Source: Aselliscus stoliczkanus (taxonomy: Eukaryota; Chordata; Mammalia; Chiroptera; Hipposideridae). From it: a stretch of DNA of 64,000 nt. The position numbers and the translations under genes are program-made. Positions within the stretch are counted from its first letter, which is position 1. Every line of letters starts with the position of its first letter. The notes beneath the pieces were generated by a model. That model saw nothing but the letters and a program-made list of their open reading frames with translations. It did no database searches and was not told where the DNA came from. The stretch covers positions 101,198,852-101,262,851 of the forward strand of contig CM066728.1 in NCBI GenBank assembly GCA_033961575.1, written 5' to 3'. This document shows, piece after piece, positions 62,251 through 64,000 of this stretch.

Positions 62251-63307
62251 AGCAGTCTCCTTTCCTGATATTCATCCCTGCTGTGAGCTCTTCCTCAATG
62301 AACAAGCACAGTAACATATGGTATAGAATTAGATGTTCTCAACACAAATTAAATGCCATGTAGAGCCCCCAAATAAGTGCAAGGTCCATTTAAAGCCATA
62401 GGAAAGATACGTTTATAGCATAATTGAGCCAATGAGGAAACAGCAAACCATGATCTTCAATTGCCAAGATTCTTGTCCTTTTTCAATGAAGACAAAGAAA
62501 GAAAATCATGTTATATAAATCACCTAGCCCTTCAGAAAGAGAAATATTGATTTTTCTGACCTTTACGTTTCCCTCTAGTCAGTCTCTCTATTTCTTGTTC
62601 TTGCCTTTCATTTCAATGAAATTTTCCTTTATCTTTTTCTTAAATCTTATTTTAAATTAGAAAATTCTGTAAATGCCTGTATTTTGTAACTATAGTCACA
62701 GCCACCACATGCACTTATAAATTTTGCTCTGTCCAAGGGAATCTGGCCAAGAAAATTGGGAACTAAATCTGCACTCTCTACTACAGAACTCTGCTCTACC
62801 ACTGAGAAAGGTTGACACACTAAAAATTTTCATGATGATGTTGTACAGATGAGCTACAGAGGCGCCTGATTAAATGAGCCCCAGTTGAAATGTAAATAAA
62901 TATTAATAATAAGCCATAATGGAGTGAGAATAGTGAAAAATCCCTCAAACTGGTTTGCAAGAGTCTATTCTGTTTTGTGGTAAGAAAAACAAAATAATAA
63001 TAAATTGCTTCCATCACTTTATACTTCATGACCAATTAAGATGATTGGTGAGATTTATAGCCAAAGATAAGAAGCTATGACTGTGTGTGTGTCTGTCATT
63101 TATATTAGACTTCAAAGGAGAAGAAAATTGTACCTGCATTCTTGGCTTGACGTGTATAGGTAAAAAGAGATAAGTATGCAATGTTATAAAATCCCATTTG
63201 TCTAAAGTAGAAAGTACAACTATTTCAATAGGACTAATGGATTTTAAATATGGAAACCAATGGTACTTTTTGACTGACAGTGGTCGAAATATTTGTTGCC
63301 TCATTTG
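62251..63307. other. no recognisable feature
   Basis: Unique-looking AT-rich DNA with a (GT)n of five units near 63083. Confidence 0.4.
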
Positions 63308-63800
63308 TATTTTTATTATTATTAGTTTTAGGTATACAAAACAATGCAATAGTTATACTTTTTACCCCTCACAAAATGACCACCTTCCTCCCCCAATCAA
63401 CCTGCCCCTTCCCCCGATATCATACATATCTATCACAATTCCATCGACTCCACTTCCCGCACTGTGCTCCATGTCCTGTGACCACATATATGTCAAATCT
63501 TAGTTGACATACAATATTATTCAGTGGCAGCTTCAGATGTACAGTGCAGTGGTCAGGCCTCTACCCCATCCATGAAGTGGTCTCCTTAACAAGACATGAG
63601 TCCATCTTACCCCCTAAAAATATTTACAACATTATTGATTATATTCCCCAAACTGTCTTTCCTATCCCTGTGGCAATAGTGTGGTTACCAATTTGTGTTG
63701 CTTCTCCCTTCCCCTTCTCTCTCATACCCACCCCCCTCGCATCTAGCAACCATCACTTTTTCCTCTATGTCTCTGAGTCTATTTCTGTTTACAATGCTCA
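63308..63800 (-). mobile_element. 5'-truncated L1 3' end of the young family, antisense
   Basis: Follows the 37.4-kb copy closely: ttattattattagttttagg, then caaaacaatgcaatagttat, gatatcatacatatctat and tatttctgtttacaatgctc, where similarity ends at the ORF2 tail. Flanks tgttgcctcattt and tgttgcttagttt may be a decayed target duplication. Frames on the plus strand here are shadows. Confidence 0.85.
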
Positions 63801-64000
63801 AATGTTGCTTAGTTTTAAATGCACTGATTTTTAAAAGACAGGGAACCTGGCAATTGGAATGGGAATGTTAGGGAGCTCTGGGAAATCCTGACAGGTTATA
63901 GGGTGTTTCTCTCTATTCCTAGCTTTCCACCTCTTAGCACACTCTGACTCAGTGATGTTCACTCTTATTCCAAAGCTGGGGCAGGATGTAGGGGGGGGTG
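63801..64000. other. no recognisable feature
   Basis: Unique-looking DNA ending in a G-run at the window edge. Confidence 0.4.

Noticed and set aside
63198..63834. Plus-strand frames of 75-101 codons near the right end
   Set aside because: Shadows of the antisense L1 3'UTR, similar to 37.4 kb.

Overview
The window is AT-rich mammalian nuclear DNA, almost certainly from a bat. The tRNA-headed SINEs that begin with a gggccggcc-type motif, the L1 family with its distinctive 3' end, and the palindromic mariner-type MITEs fit Chiroptera, and I lean towards Yinpterochiroptera. That species-level inference rests on memory of repeat styles and was not tested. I see no convincing host protein-coding exon, no tRNA, snRNA or rRNA gene, no CRISPR array and no bacterial-type gene. 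The window reads as a gene desert or deep intron built from layers of transposable elements, and every long open frame I can recognise belongs to a retroelement or transposon fossil.

Layout. 0-9 kb: unique AT-rich DNA with a mariner transposase fossil (1.15-1.72 kb), a ~420 bp composite tRNA-headed SINE (3.29-3.71 kb), probable ERV-like and MaLR-like debris (4-6.8 kb) and an old L1 piece (7.7 kb). 9-19 kb: old antisense L1 pieces, an 82-bp MITE, and a nested L1 stack (14.7-18.9 kb) interrupted by an LTR. 19-26.8 kb: MIR remnants, three SINEs, two short sense L1 tails and a second MITE. 26.88-34.72 kb: one essentially full-length but broken L1 on the minus strand, with 18-bp target-site duplications, ORF1, ORF2 and a 2.6-kb GC-rich 5'UTR containing ~204-bp repeat units. 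36.64-37.07 kb: an A-tailed antisense insertion of unrecognised origin. 37.36-39.83 kb: a second L1 copy with a classic 5' inversion and a SINE inside it. 40-45 kb: mostly unique sequence with a (GT)n tract and a strong CTCF-like motif (44.31 kb). 45.1-48.6 kb: antisense old L1 with a solo LTR related to the one at 17.8 kb. 48.6-60 kb: mainly unique AT-rich DNA with four SINEs and LTR or old-repeat fragments. 60.0-62.3 and 63.3-63.8 kb: further antisense L1 pieces.

How the parts relate. The L1 machinery encoded by elements like the 26.9-kb copy explains most other insertions: SINEs, short L1 tails and the 36.6-kb insertion all have A-rich tails and most have direct target duplications. Nesting gives an order: old L1s first, LTR insertions into or beside them, then the younger L1 family, then SINEs (one sits inside the twin-primed L1). 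L1s lie mostly on the minus strand, which would be expected if the window is intronic to a plus-strand gene, but that is only an inference. I found no evidence for a novel encoded system. The most interesting items are the L1 5'UTR repeat units, the unidentified A-tailed insertion, the two hairpin MITEs and the CTCF-like site.
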